Of a stretch of DNA of 64,000 nt, positions 12,701-25,559 are shown piece after piece; position 1 is the first letter of the stretch; each line of letters opens with the position of its first letter. Source of the DNA: Luscinia megarhynchos (taxonomy: Eukaryota; Chordata; Aves; Passeriformes; Turdidae); the NCBI GenBank assembly GCA_034336665.1, contig JAPFBE010000003.1, positions 64,399,352 through 64,463,351 of the forward strand, read 5' to 3'. The position numbers were made by a program, and so were the translations under genes. The notes under the pieces were generated by a model that saw only the letters and a program-made list of their open reading frames with translations, searched no databases and had not been told where the DNA came from.

Positions 12701-15700
12701 AGCACCACCAAGTGTGAGGGAGCAGACCTTCAAGAAGAAGGGTGTGCAGCATGGCAGTTTCACACAAGAAACTGGCCAAATTTCTGGTGTGGAGCCGTAA
12801 CATGGCAGTGCTACCAGTATTTTGCTTTCCATTGTGAGGCATTATACATGCACACTGTATTTCAAATATAGCTGTCATTTAGTAGATTGATTACATTAGT
12901 GCAAGGCTTCTCAAGTTTTATGATGCCATGGCTTTCTCAACAGCAGGGAGCAGTCACTCTTACAGATCTACTACATTTTTGCCAGAAAATAAAAGGCTAA
13001 TGACTTGAAATATGAATGCCACAGTAAGGCCCATGATTAATAGGCACTGAGTAATAAAATCATTGCTGACAAAATATGTCGAATGACAAGTTTAAATCTT
13101 TTCCAATGAAAAGTTTAAATGTCCCCTTGGGAAAGGAGTCCTCTGTCTTTTTCCAGTGCTGCAGAGGCATTTTATTCAATTGCTTCTCAGGCAAGTGTTG
13201 TGAAGCAGTTTCCAGCACATGGACAAGAACCAAGACTTCCCATTCTCAAACACATTTTTCTGTTAAAAGGGAGGGTGTGTAACTCTCCACTTTGTCTGTG
13301 TCCTCAGGAGTCCTGCACTCCTTGCTGAACAGTGGCCCAATAGATTTCAATGGCCTCATGCTGAACTTTCCATAGCTCAATGACTGTTTCAGAAAGGAGG
13401 TACCACAGATGAAATTCCTTTAAGCTAAGCTGGATCCAAAACCTGTCTGCTCCGTTTTGTTGTAGCCATTATGTTGCTGTGGTGACACAGCCCCTACTTC
13501 CTACTTTCCTCAGATGATGGTCTGGTGCTCACTCTCCTACAAGTAACAAGCACCACCTCTTATGCCCAACAGCTTTCAACTGAGGGGCTAAGGCAGACAA
13601 AGAGAACTGCTCTAATTCATCAAGGCTGTAAAAAAATGAATTATACACCCATGTTGTGAAAAGGAGATCTGTTCCCCAACTCTTCACTAAGAGGGAAAAT
13701 TAATTGGGAAACCTATGCTTTTTAGCATAAGACTAAATGCCTCAGAATAATTGGTTACTGCTGCTAGAGAAAACTAGATTGGGAGTGTCATGGGAAAATA
13801 CTGAACTAGAAAATTTTTCTAAAATATGCTCATTTCTTCATCCCCTGAACTCTGTGGTAGTTGTTTAGAGTGGTCAGTCCTAAGACTTGTCTTCACAAGA
13901 TACACAGTACAATACCTCAGTAAATAGCACCAACCTGCTGGAAATACCAAATTACATTAAAGATACCTGAAGGGAGATGTTGCTTCAGCCAAGAAGAATG
14001 TGGGCCAGGTGACAGGCTCCAGCTTTTGGAGTGGCTGGCCCCACCAGAAGAGTCCTGACACTGTCACATAGTCAGCCAGAACACAAGGAAAAGATCTGTT
14101 CTAGAGAACAGAGGGTAACAGCATCCTATCCTGGCCCCTATCCACACTCTCTTCACATTATCATCCTTGATCTAAAGCCATCCCAGCTGTTGGCCCAGCT
14201 GGGTATAAAGGGAAAATATCAACCACCTTTTCTTCTAAAACTTTTTGAGTATTCAACTTACATCACTTGTCTTTAGGGCATGATACAAGAGAGTACAAGC
14301 ACGAAGTGCTTGCCCCTCATCTTCCCTGTCCATGTCTCTTCCAGAAAAGCCCACAAGGCTAAATCCACAGTCCAGCCAGTCCCAGTGCAAGCAGCCCACA
14401 CAAGCATTACTGCTGGCTCCTCCTTGCTTTCAGGACACCTCTGCAATGACTGTCACTATTTTTACTGGCCCAAAGCCCACAGCTGCTGCTCTTTCCACGT
14501 GGGGATTGCTGAGTCCCTATTTCCCTAAACTCCTGCCTCTCCACCTGCATTTTCCATCACCTGGAGGCTGCCAGGCCAGAGAGCAAATACCTCACATATG
14601 CTGATGAAGCCTCCATCAATGTTAGCTAAAGCCACAAAGGAAAAAGGGCAGCCCTATCCAAATGCCAGCAGTGGCACAGCAGGCCCTTGCCCATTCACAT
14701 CACAAGTGCCATTCTTCTAGGCAGACCTCTGTTTCCCAGGACTTCCCCACACAACCTTCAAAAAGCAAGCAAACCAAAAAACCTTTAAAAATATGCCAGC
14801 TAGGATACAGATTCCTGCTGGCTCCTTAAGACTGGAAACCTAGTTTTCCAGCACTGCTGGGCTGCTGGTGGGCCCACACACAGGCTCATGTCAATAAAGG
14901 CTGATGTACAAACTAAATTAGACACACGGCTCCTAAGGCAGCAAAGGGTAACAGAGCAGTGGTGGCACTGCAGAATCTATTGAAAATCAGACATCTTTGC
15001 CTGGGACCTGGTATTTTGCACAGTATTATGATGTTTTGCACACTGAGACAGAGATGCCCAGACCACATCATATTTTCTCTCTCATAAGAGCTTAAGAACT
15101 CTGGCTTCCCTAAATGTACATGGAGAGTTTGAGGAAACACAAGCCTTTGATGTGTGTGGGGAGATGTAATGCATTTAGGCAGAATATTTTAATTATGTGA
15201 ATTACAACAGGACAGCCTGCTCTTTTTAGCATGCTGAGTCATTTCCACTTGGACTCTGCAAACATGGACCCTTGCACTGAGTGTTTAAGTATTTGGAATA
15301 AACAATTAATGCTGTGCTCCATCTTTCGCAAGCCTTGTGCAGAATAAAGAGATCAGTCATTTTCTTCTCTCTTTCCTTGTGCCTGTTATTGCCTCCTTTG
15401 GAAGAGACTGGAGCTAATTGGGCACCCCAGTTTGAGATACACAGTGCCAAGGGCCAGTTTGCTGAAATTATCTCACCCAGTTCCCAGGGACTGACTTCTG
15501 AGCCTTCTCTGAAGCTTTCAGTTGCCATCCAGTCTCATTTGTGTACAAAATATGGAGAGATGAATCAGAGTAATTTCTCGCCCTTTATGAAGAAAACCTG
15601 ATACCTCGTGCATAGTTGTGGTAATTCTACACAGTTTACATACTAGCCACCAGCCTAGTTTTATTTTTCCTTTGAATCTTTTGATTTTTTTTCATACAGT

Positions 15701-15819
15701 AATTGTTCTGCTGAACTCTGTAGCTAAATGAGGTGTTTATTCAGCATCTGTGCCTTCTAAATATTTACTAATGAAGATCTTTTTAAAAACTTTTTCCCTC
15801 AGCTGGTGTACTGGGCAGC

Positions 15820-16150
15820 GTAACTTTTTCCATTTCTTTGATCATGAAGCCCCCTTTATTTTAATTATCCTCCCTTTGGCAGCCAAAGGAAAATGTAATA
15901 TATACTGAGCCCTTCCTCACCCCTCCAGTTAACAGAGATACCGGTTGTAGATCAAAGAATCCATCAGAACAAACTGCTTCCTATGCAATAAGCCCTCTGT
16001 CTCTGGAATAAGCGAGTTTATCTTCATTGTGCATTCCGATAAGATGTTATTATAGCAGTGACTTTAATTACATTTCTCATTATTACATTAGTGTGCAGTA
16101 ACATAGAGTTTCACTGAATCTAAATGTGTTAGATTGTAAAATATGGTGCC
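15820..16150. promoter_or_regulatory. Candidate conserved non-coding element (intergenic)
   Basis: This is a single-copy-looking, non-repetitive stretch with several TAAT/ATTA homeodomain-type cores, for example near 15863, 16046 and 16067-16088. No reading frame is convincing. Its texture resembles vertebrate conserved enhancers, but I cannot test conservation here. Confidence is therefore low. Confidence 0.25.
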
Positions 16151-16172
16151 TTTAAGTCTTGTGATGGAAGCC

Positions 16173-16209
16173 ACAAAACAAAACAAAACAAAACAAGAAA
16201 AAAAAAAGG
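16173..16209. repeat. (ACAAA)n simple repeat followed by a poly-A tract
   Basis: Several perfect AAAAC/ACAAA pentamers run into an A-rich run. It is a low-complexity simple repeat, possibly the decayed tail of a retroposon. Confidence 0.85.
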
Positions 16210-17852
16210 CCCATTTTATACTTGGACAAATGTTTCTGTGAAAAGAATGATGAAATTTTTCTGGAATACGGTCTGGAGCACGGAAAAAGATGAAGAGACA
16301 TCATGAAACAGCAACAGTATATGTATCATGTACTGTAATTCATCTCTGTAATTCAAATGTGGTAAGACTAGAAAATAAGAAGCTCCTTTATGACTTAAGG
16401 AATAGATACTTTTTGTCTAAAGATCATACAGTAATATACCTACAGGTATGCTTTAGTGGCAAATCTTTCAATATTGATCTGCTTTCCTCCATAAGAAATA
16501 ACTTCTTCTCCCCTTTTTTCTCTTTTGGTTTATTTGCGGTTTTTTATGGTAGGACTAGAAAATGTAAGACTAATTAACTATCTCAAAGTATTTCATCTTA
16601 GGCATTGAGTGGGTTAAAAATGTTTGTAGTTATAAAAACATTCTTTAGGATTTGTACATTTCAGATGTCTAATAGTCACTGAACAGATGCTGAGTATAAC
16701 AGTTCTTTATGTATCTCAGCTTCTCTGATAACTTAATTAAATGTGAGGCCTGGTACTTGGTGCCAGGTGTTTCCCAGGGGAGTGAATTTATCACATGCTT
16801 AGTCTTGCAATCCTTATTTAATGATCTATAACTTAATGAAAATGGTGGTGGTAGTTCCTATGAACTGCAGTCAACTTTAAATCAGAGCAGGTATTACCAA
16901 ATGCATCTCCCTTTGAAAGGCACAGGCCTCCAAGCACTGTTTCTGCTTGTCCTATGGAATGGCAATAACTTCATCATCTCCAAGACAACAATATATTTGC
17001 AAGGAGTGGATTAGAGTGCAGTGGTCTCCTTCTTGGATCTCCTAAGCAAAATACTTGGACAGTACCCAACTTGTTTTAAAGCAAAGCCAGGGTAAAATGA
17101 TGCACTGCTTGACCCCTATTGCTTGAAGCAACTATAAGTTTGTCTTTTTCCTTCTGTCAGATAATAAAAATACAGATAAATCTGATCCATATAAATCCAG
17201 TTTTTAATTAAAATACTTTGAGTTTTCTAATACAGATGGCATTTTCCCTTCTGCTCACTGCAATTGCTTTAATGCTAGCACTGAACAAATAAGATATGTT
17301 TATCAGTACAATGTTCTTGTCTGTCAGATATAACTGAGGGTTTTTTCCTCTTTTTATATTTTGAGTTTTAAGTAGTCTAGTTTACAAGGATATCTTTTTC
17401 TGTCCCCTGGCAGGCATATGTACTGTCTTTCTTTAAACCGTGGGAGTGTTTTAAAATAAAATATTATTAAAGAGATGTTTGCCATCAACATTAATTTTTA
17501 ACATCTTTACATGTTTTCATCTGTAAAGGGAAGGCCGAGGACACTATTTAGTGATAAGGATTTCAAAGTTCTTCCAAGATGGGTTTTCTCCAAAAGTGAA
17601 ACTCATCTTTACAGTCTCTGTTTTGAGAAATTTGTTAATGAGCTTTTAAGTCCATTAAAAAAGAAAGGATGGGGGAAGGGGGAATTACTGGCCTGTTGTT
17701 GTTGTGACTATCTTTTCCCTTCCTAGAGCAAGAATATGAAGAAATCATATAAGCATGTGAAAATCCAAGTAATTATACTTTCTAAGTAAGCAGATTTCAC
17801 AAGGGCATTTTAGGATAACTGCTGCACTATGAAAGATAAAATAAAGTTTCAA

Positions 17853-18085
17853 ATAAGATTGGAAAATACCTCAAAGACCACAAAATTCAACCTCCAACCA
17901 TGCCCACTAGATCATATCACAATGTACCACATTTTCTTTGAACACTTCCAGGGATGATGATTCCACCATTGCCTGTTCCAATGCTTAACCACTCTATCCC
18001 CAGTTTTGCCTGGGAGAAGAGGCCCACCCCCACCTTGCTACAACCTCTTTTCAGGTACTTTTAGAGAGCAGTGAGACTGTTCAAG
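17853..18085 (-). mobile_element. CR1 LINE 3' part, reverse orientation
   Basis: Successive blocks match the reverse complement of the CR1 3' region. There is a GATTGGAAAATACCTC block at the start, then CACTTCCAGGGATGATGATT, CCTGTTCCAATGCTTAACCA, and finally TTGCTACAACCTCTTTTCAG with TAGAGAGCAGTGAGAC. The order agrees with avian CR1, with an internal deletion between the third and fourth blocks. The copy is diverged and non-coding. Confidence 0.85.
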
Positions 18086-19189
18086 ATGAGTTTCAAACAG
18101 AAGGAGGCATATCAGAACTGAAATTAACACATCAAGGTGACCCCACTGAATATTTCCAAAATCTCCTTCATACCTCTTCTTCATTGACAATGTGGCCAAG
18201 AGAAAAAAAATATCTCCACAGGCTCACTTTAAATCTGCTTCCAGAAAGCATCAGGAATGATTCCCTGTCAGGTCAATAGTTTCTTCTGAAAAGTTCTGTA
18301 CACTAAGGATGGCTTCCCTGGCCCCAGAAAATTTAGTATCTAAGATGAAAGGAATATATGTTGGACTAAGTCTTGACTGGTAGAGAAGCCTATCACTGAA
18401 ATACAGAGATTACTTAATTGCAAGGTACCATGACTTAATTGCATTTGTGATGTGTGATCAGGAGATAGTTCAAACAGCTATACTTGTTCTTGGAAATAAA
18501 AAAAAAGAAAAGAAAAGCTTTCACAAAACAGTCAAACAAATAAAAAAAAACAAACCCCAAAAAACCCCTCACATCAAACTAAAACCAGAAATTCAGTCTT
18601 ACAAAGCTGAAAGCATTTTGAAGCAAAATCAGCTGAAAAGAAAGAAAATAAATAGAAAGGGAATAATAATTAGGAGCTGCTTAAAACATTCTAGGAGATG
18701 CTTTCAAAACCACAATCCAACTGAGAACGGAGGCTATTCTGGTTAACAGAGAACAGACAGACCCTGAATGAGTATGAATGCAAATATATTCTACAAAACA
18801 CACAAGACAAAAAATAAATTGAGATTTTTGAAAAAAAATCATAATGAAAAAAAAAGGAGGATAAATCCATGGGTAGTGAAAGTAACAGTAAGAAAGGAGT
18901 TCCAGAAGTTAAAGTAATTCAAACAATTTTTTGTTCAGTACTAGGTAGAAATGATAGTACTGGGAAAAATAAAGATTTCAAAAGCTATCTGGGAAAAAAA
19001 ACAGTTTAATTACTTATACTGCAAGGTAATAACATATTTTCTATCTTCACAATAACTGAAGATGATCTTTAAAAGCAAACCCTGACTTAAGATATTTTGA
19101 AATCATCAGGTCAATAGCTTCTTATGAAAAGTTCTGCTTACTGGATTCCCTGGTCTTAAAAATTCAGTACCTAACACCTTGTTCTCAAG
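18086..19189. other. Intergenic stretch with a ~75-bp dispersed duplicate
   Basis: No gene is visible. It is A-rich with many poly-A runs. Two related segments of about 75 bp lie at 18266-18345 and 19103-19177. Both contain TCAGGTCAATAG followed by TTCTT and then TGAAAAGTTCTG. I cannot assign them to a repeat family. Confidence 0.5.
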
Positions 19190-20360
19190 GATTTTAAATG
19201 TGAGCACTAATGAGCTCTATGACCAACTCATGCTACTTCAACAGATTTTGAAAGGCTAGGAACATGAAACAGAAGACAGCTAATATTATGTTAGCAATTT
19301 GTGATATATGGAATACATGATTAGAGGTCTTTCAGAGTTAAAAACAGTTCCAGGTAAAGCAATGAAACAGTTAAAACAGGTCATGGTCACTAAAGGATTA
19401 AGGGAGGACAACAGGAGAACAACAGATGTGCCACCACTCAATAAATATATCTGGTGAAATTAAAACTGAATTAAAGGATTAGCTGGTAAAGGAAATGAGT
19501 TTGATATTACAGACTTTTCTGAGGTATTCAGCTTCACGCTACCTGACATTTTAATTAGGAAATTAATGTAAGCTGTATTGAATTTGTATTATTTTAAATT
19601 GATTAAAAACTGACTAGTTCCTAGGTCTGAAAATGTCACCATAAATGGGGAAAATTTTATCAGCTTGATGGATTTTTAATGAGGGCTTAAAGACGTAATT
19701 TCTTGACCTAGCAGTATTTAACTATGTTTTTAATAATGATGCAGAACAATCTATGAAGTTGTTACTGAGAACTTTGCCAGTGACACAAACTATGGCATTG
19801 TTGAAAAAGGAAGAGAAAAAAATTGAACAGATTATGTAATTAGTCTGTCAGTGGGGCAGGTGAGGAACTCAAAGTCATTCCATCCCTTCCCATTTCCAAG
19901 AAAGAACCAGCTGTTCTGACAGATTTTTGCCTAAAATGTTCTTCAGAGGTAGAGTTTCTCCCTCAGCAGTGGGGGAGTTATTCCAGTACTTGCTTGTAAG
20001 CCTGGCTCAAGAAAACAGCACGTTTCTGCACACTGTTCCTATCTGTAAGGTGGTATGCTAGAGTGAAGAATTTTTGCGGGGTGAGGTAGGACAGGATGGA
20101 GAGTCTAACTAGAACCTAAATGAATTTTGGGCTTCATCTCAGCAAGAACCAAAATTATTAAATACTGGTGTGAACTCCATAGGTTGAAATAGAGACATAC
20201 AAGGTCAACTGTTCTCTGTGTATGTCCCCTGATGTCTAGTACAGCTGGAGAAGGCTGGCTTCTTATGTCCACCATTCAAAAAATGTTGAAAATTTGGAAA
20301 AGACTCAAAGGGGAGCTCAGCAACTCTTAAGATGATAAAATCACCTGATATTTAAGGGCC
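19190..20360 (+). mobile_element. Degenerate CR1-like LINE, internal (reverse transcriptase) region
   Basis: An old, frame-broken LINE copy. At 19512-19565 one frame still reads DFSEVFSFTLPDILIRKL, which matches the LINE reverse-transcriptase block DxSKAFDTVxHxxLLxKL. Upstream, near 19255-19290, a segment resembles the CR1 block before the RT motif (an 'agaagac...gctaat' stretch). Downstream, around 20285-20345, 'TTGGAAAAGACTCAAAGGGG' with AGATGATAAAATCACCTG resembles the late ORF2 block. Colinearity of these blocks supports one ancient + strand insertion. Frameshifts and stops show it is inactive. The ends are approximate. Confidence 0.65.
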
Positions 20361-23300
20361 ATTGCTAAGTGTATGGAAGAAAAGGGAGCATAAGCACAGG
20401 CTGTAAAGGAATAGACATGCAGAAATAATGAACTTTTAGTTCCATGTGTAAAACACAAAATCAAACTGCTAGCAGCTGAAACTAGCAAAGTTCAGAGCAG
20501 AGAAAGACATTTTTCTTTACAGCCAAGGATAAGCCTGACAACAGAACAACTTAGCAAGACTTGTAATGGATTTTCCAAAGCTAATGGTTTCAAAATCTCT
20601 TTTTCCAGAAGATTTGCTCTATCTCAACCATAGTTGTTGGCTCTGATGCCAAGGTTCATGGAAATCCTGGGACCTCTGTACATATGTGAAGTCAAACAGA
20701 GTGGTTCATTCTTACTGCCAACAAATCTTTGTGTATTGTTTATTTTCTATAACGTTTCTTTTCATCCAAACCAGACCTCAGCAACAAGAAAACTGCTCAG
20801 TTTAGTAAGCTAAAGAATGGACTTAGATAAAATGGCTGAGAGTTCATCTGATTCTTCTCAACAGTAGGTGTGAAGTTCAGAAGGTGAAGTGAAGGCAGGG
20901 GATTACAGTGGTTCTTGAATCAATGCCAGCTGAGCCAGAGGCACATAAATATTTCATCCAGGTCAAGCAAATATCAGGGAGGTGATTTATCATGGGTTTC
21001 AGCCACTGATGGCTAAAAAGGGTGGAAACAGAATCCTTCCAGATTTTGCCTTCTAAGATTTACTAAGTCATCAATGCTGCTATGCTAAAGGAACAAGAAG
21101 TGCAAGTAGGTTACCTCTGTCCTCTTCCTCCACATGGTCTCATAGTTTTGAGGAGAAAGTCTGTCAACTGGAAGATCTTGTTCTTCCAACTAATCTAATT
21201 CTGGGATCGATCCACATCTCTTGGAATAAAAAGACATCTCAACAATGATATTGTTCTGAGCATCTCAAGTCTTATTCTCTGCAGCACAGAACAAACTCAG
21301 CACGAATAACAAGGCAGGTAGCTGGATCTCAGTGCACTAAAAGCTTTGGAGAATAAAAGCCAAGTCATTGTATGTTGACCAAAGAAAAGGAGAAAATCAA
21401 GGGACCCTGTGGAGCTTTGGTGTTGTAAGATGAATACAAATTTCCCTGGAATTTCTTAGGATTTATGGGGTTTTAGCTCAGAGCAGAAATCGCCCCCAAA
21501 ATCTTTAATCACAAAAATGATTTCATTCTTGTGCAGTTGCTTTAGCCAATACTTACATACACACACTAACAAAAATCTTGTTATGGCACTGGATAGGAAA
21601 TTACCCTTTTCACTTATGAAAACTAGTAACCTGTCCAGTCCAAATATTTTGCAGAGTCTTTTTCATCTGATAATTGAAAGGTACCGAGAATAATTTCATT
21701 TGTCCATACCACAGTGTGTTCGTTCACTTTTTGACACCTCTTTCAACCTTGGATGAAAAATGCCATGAAGCAAAATGACGAATTTCAGATCTTACTAGTC
21801 ATCTGACCCAAAAGGGACAGAATCTCCATTCTGATGGCAGTACATGAAGCCACTCAGCCTGCTCACCTCTGTGTCTCCCAGAACTTCTGAACTATTTTTT
21901 TCAGTCTTCTCAAGTGGTCCTTGTTACTCTATCCACTCTACTGCTGATTCCCTTTTTTCCTTCTATCCCTTTAGGGATGTACCTCCAAACCTGCCTGCCT
22001 GCCTCCTTCTTCTGCCTCTCTGGGTATACAGCTTCACTTGCAGAGACTGAAGCAAAGAGCAGTGAGATGAGCAATTGTAATGCCTTTTCTGTGACAGAGC
22101 AGACCACCCAGCTGTGCAGTGCAGTCTCTGCAATGCTGCATTCATCAACATGTTCCACAAGATTGCAGCTACTTTTTCCACCTGTTACTCTTCTGAGAAT
22201 TAGCATCTCAAACCATAAAAATGCAGGAAGTTGATGTCAGTAGCACAAAACATGTTTGTAAAAGCAAATGTTTCACCTCCTGGAAAAGATGTGTGAAGTA
22301 AGACTCCCTGATGGTTCAAGTGTTTATTTTTAGACCTGATACAGAGATGTGTTCAAACTGTTGGGAACTTTGTTAGGATACTGAGATATCAAAACTGCCT
22401 GTGAATAAGAAGCAGGGTAAAGCACAAGCTTACAGACAGCACAAGAAATATCAAACAGTCAAAGCTGAGGGTTAAGGAGCTGGGGCTGGTCCAGCCCTAT
22501 CCTGGGAAGGGGAGTAAAAGATGTGGAGCTAGGCATCCTGGCAGGGTTCGGGCTTGTGAAAGGGTGAGAGAGTGAGGTGGTGACGGCTGCTGCCTGAATA
22601 GTCAGCTGCCTCTTGGCACTGCTGCCCTGCACGTCTGACTCCACCCTGCAACACAGGAACAGCCCTCACTTTCCAGGGCTCTGGCACAGGCAGAGCGGGC
22701 AACAGAACCACAACTGTGCTGCTGTTCCCAGAAATCTGCAGCCAGAGGCAAGTGCCTGCTGTGTCTTTGCCTGGAGAAAGCCCTTGAGGAGAATGTAGCT
22801 CACGCAGTAAATGCAAGATACTGTGGCTAGGAGTCTTCTAGTGCCCGCAGCAGCGCTCTTGGAGCTGCTCGAGGGATCTCCATCGCACGGCACACGACAC
22901 TGCTGTTATAACAGCTGCTCCTTGCTCGGTGGGGACAGTGCCAGCACCTCACTGGAGCCCTGCAGCAGTACATACAGAGCCAGTATATTTACAGTTCTCA
23001 GGAACTCGCAGTTCCCTCCAAGTGGAAAATTCATGTTATTCTATGTTTTACACAGTATCAGTGCTAAAAGACATTAGAACCCTTCCATCCCTTTTACAGC
23101 TACATCCAGTCTTTGCTATTTTCTATATAACTTAATACTGATTATTTTCTTTACAGCATTACCCAGTACAAAAAGACAAAATACAGACCAAAATAATAAG
23201 AATACTCAGATAGGGTGTTGCTTAATGGTCCATGTTTTACAGGAGGGGATTTGAGAAGGAAAGTTACATCATGTGCAGGCTGAGGGAGGGCTTTTACAAA

Positions 23301-24300
23301 GGGCAGGATGGGAAATGAGGCACTGGAGAGAGATAATGGCAAATGAGAAATGGAATTAGCAGGGCCCAGGCAGTGCAGAGGAGTGACAGGTGATGAGTCT
23401 CACTGGCAAGAGGAGCAGAGCCTCACAAAGAGGACACTGGCTTTGAAAGCCGTGCAGAAAAAGATTTGGGCTCAGGGATAAGTGTGTGTGGAGAGAGTGG
23501 AAAGGACAGGCAGGATATATGAGCACTGCTCCTGAGGAGATCCATAGTTCCAAAGGTTTAACAGATCACAGGCAACATGAGTATATATGCAGCTCTTGTA
23601 ATAAAATGTGTGTGCATGCCACATCATCTGAAATACAACTGCATGCAAAAAAAATGTTGCCTGCTATATAATCTATAATATATCAAACTCTAGTAAGATA
23701 TCTACAAATATATATATATATATATATGTATACCCATGTTACCTCTGCTACCTAGACTTTTTTTCAATATGGCACAGTTAAAACCATCACCACACAAACA
23801 GAAATGCAATTAAGTGATTTCACAAATAGTTAATACCTATTTAAATGGAAGCTTCAATCCAAGTAAAGTTTTAGGAACTGATAGCTCAATCTAGGCAGCA
23901 GCCCTGCTGCTCTCTCCCCCCTCCACTGGTTGGGATCACTCCAGTAGCAGCACTGGTATTTTAACGTACCTCACCAATGAAAATAGACTGGAGATAGCAC
24001 AGCAGGCTGTGCACCAGAGTGGCAGGAGTAAAGACTCACCTAAAGACCCACTTTGTCCTGCCACCCCTTTTATGCTAGCAGAAACTGTGAGCAGAGTCAT
24101 GAGAAACCAGAGGTTTCAACACCTGGAAGAGATGCAGTGAGACCCAGCAGAATTTGGTTGTGCCACAGTAAGTTACACACCACACCTCTGCCGACCCATC
24201 TTCCCTACCCCCAACTGCCCGTGCACACTTTTGCAGTGTGATGTCTCCAGTCAAAAACAAACAGCATTGTGTTGACATAAAATCTGAAAGCATGCCGAGC
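20361..24300. other. Intergenic region, distal part before the SMAD9 promoter
   Basis: No supported gene. ORFs of up to 106 codons around 21910-22240 are open on several frames of both strands at once and match nothing I know. An (AT)10 run lies at 23708-23727. A slightly more GC-rich segment at 22480-22960 shows no splice or protein evidence. Confidence 0.5.
23708..23727. repeat. (AT)10 microsatellite
   Basis: Twenty bases of alternating A and T, flanked by AT-rich imperfect continuation. Confidence 0.95.
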
Positions 24301-24720
24301 TAGAACGTGCGATTGGCACTTTCTGAATATTTACAGTGACTTTAAATTAACAGCATTTCTTCTGCCACTCATCTGTCGAGAAGTCTGCTGTAGGAGAAGC
24401 CCGAGCAAGCAGCGGGGAAAGCGCTGGTGTATGAAGACAATTTAGTCCAAAGCGGGAAACTGAGATATTTTGAGGCATTACATTGTATCTCCCTATTGCA
24501 CCACAGCCCTCACCCACGCATGCTTCGATAAAACTGCGCTGCGGAGCTCTAATTGCATTGTGGCTTTTTGATGTCTACTCAAACAATATTAGCTTTGCTG
24601 TCATGTTTTACAATGTAAAAAATTTTTGGTGAAAATGTCAGCAGGATGGTATCTTTAATCATATTTATTGATTGACCTCAAAAGGCACAGTGCAATTTAA
24701 CTGGAACCTCTCAATGCAGC
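24300..24720. promoter_or_regulatory. Candidate conserved regulatory element upstream of SMAD9
   Basis: Non-repetitive sequence just 5' of the CpG island with clustered homeodomain-like TAATTGCATTGTGG and TTGATTGACC motifs (the latter HOX/PBX-like, near 24668) and no coding potential. Position and texture suggest an enhancer or upstream promoter element of SMAD9. Conservation was not tested. Confidence 0.3.
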
Positions 24721-25559
24721 CAGGGTCAGGTTCAGACAGTGCCTGTTCCTTGCACTGCCTGGAGCCCAAATTTCATGAGTAGCTTTTATGTCTAGTGTCC
24801 TTGAAGCCGCTTGACTTCGCTTCTTTCAGCCCTTCCTTGTTAGGGCTAATGCAATACACTAGAGATGCTTACTTCTAGGGAATACGAGGGTTTAAAAGGT
24901 AATCTCTGGAGCAAGAAATGCGTCTGCTCATCAGTGCCAGCTGCAGTTTGCTGTTGTCTGACCAGCCCGAGCCGTGGTGGGAGCCCGGCACAGCCCGGCG
25001 TGGGAAGGCGCAGTCTGATCCCCAAACCCGTCGCAGCTGTGCTGTCCAGCCGTCCCACAGGGACGCGTTGATTCCAGCCCTTTGCGCGCAGCCGGCGTGT
25101 GTCGCCCGTGCCCAAAAGCCGGGGCAGCAGCGCTCGTAGCAGCGCAGGACGGGGTTGAAGTTGGCCCACGCCCCGTTTGGCCGCTGTGTCCATGCTCGGG
25201 GCTCGGAGGCTGGCGAGAAGGACTGCGGGGAAGGGCCGGCTGCGGGGCACTGGGGGAAGGACCTGCCGCGCACACAAGCGCCTCGCCCGCACGGCACGGC
25301 CCCGGCAGGGCAGGGCAGGGATCGCGGCAGCCCCTCCGCGGGCAGCCCGGCAGGAACGGCGGCTCCCGAGGCGCCGCGATCCCGCGGGACGCGGGGCTGG
25401 GGGCGTGGAGGGCGGGTTCCATGGGGGTTCGTGTGTGCCTGAGCCTGGGGAGAGCTCTGTCACCGGCAGCCCGTGTGCGGAGGGGTGAGCCCGGCGAGGG
25501 GCGGCGTGCGGGGAGGTGCACGGTGCGAGTGCGTGAGTGAAACTCACCGTGGGCGCGTG

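Larger units (their letters stand above)
5691..17850. other. Intergenic region, ALG5 to SMAD9, proximal part
   Basis: I found no gene that I can support. All open frames are under about 110 codons, do not match any family I recognise, and lack convincing splice sites. It contains one CR1 end fragment near 6704-6750, a short A-rich pentanucleotide repeat near 16173, and a candidate conserved element near 15820-16150. Human has no protein-coding gene between ALG5 and SMAD9, as far as I recall. Confidence 0.6.

Noticed and set aside
21844..22240. Several overlapping ORFs of 68-106 codons in the intergenic region
   Set aside because: Open in multiple frames on both strands, no domain or upstream promoter, and no human gene at this location as far as I recall.
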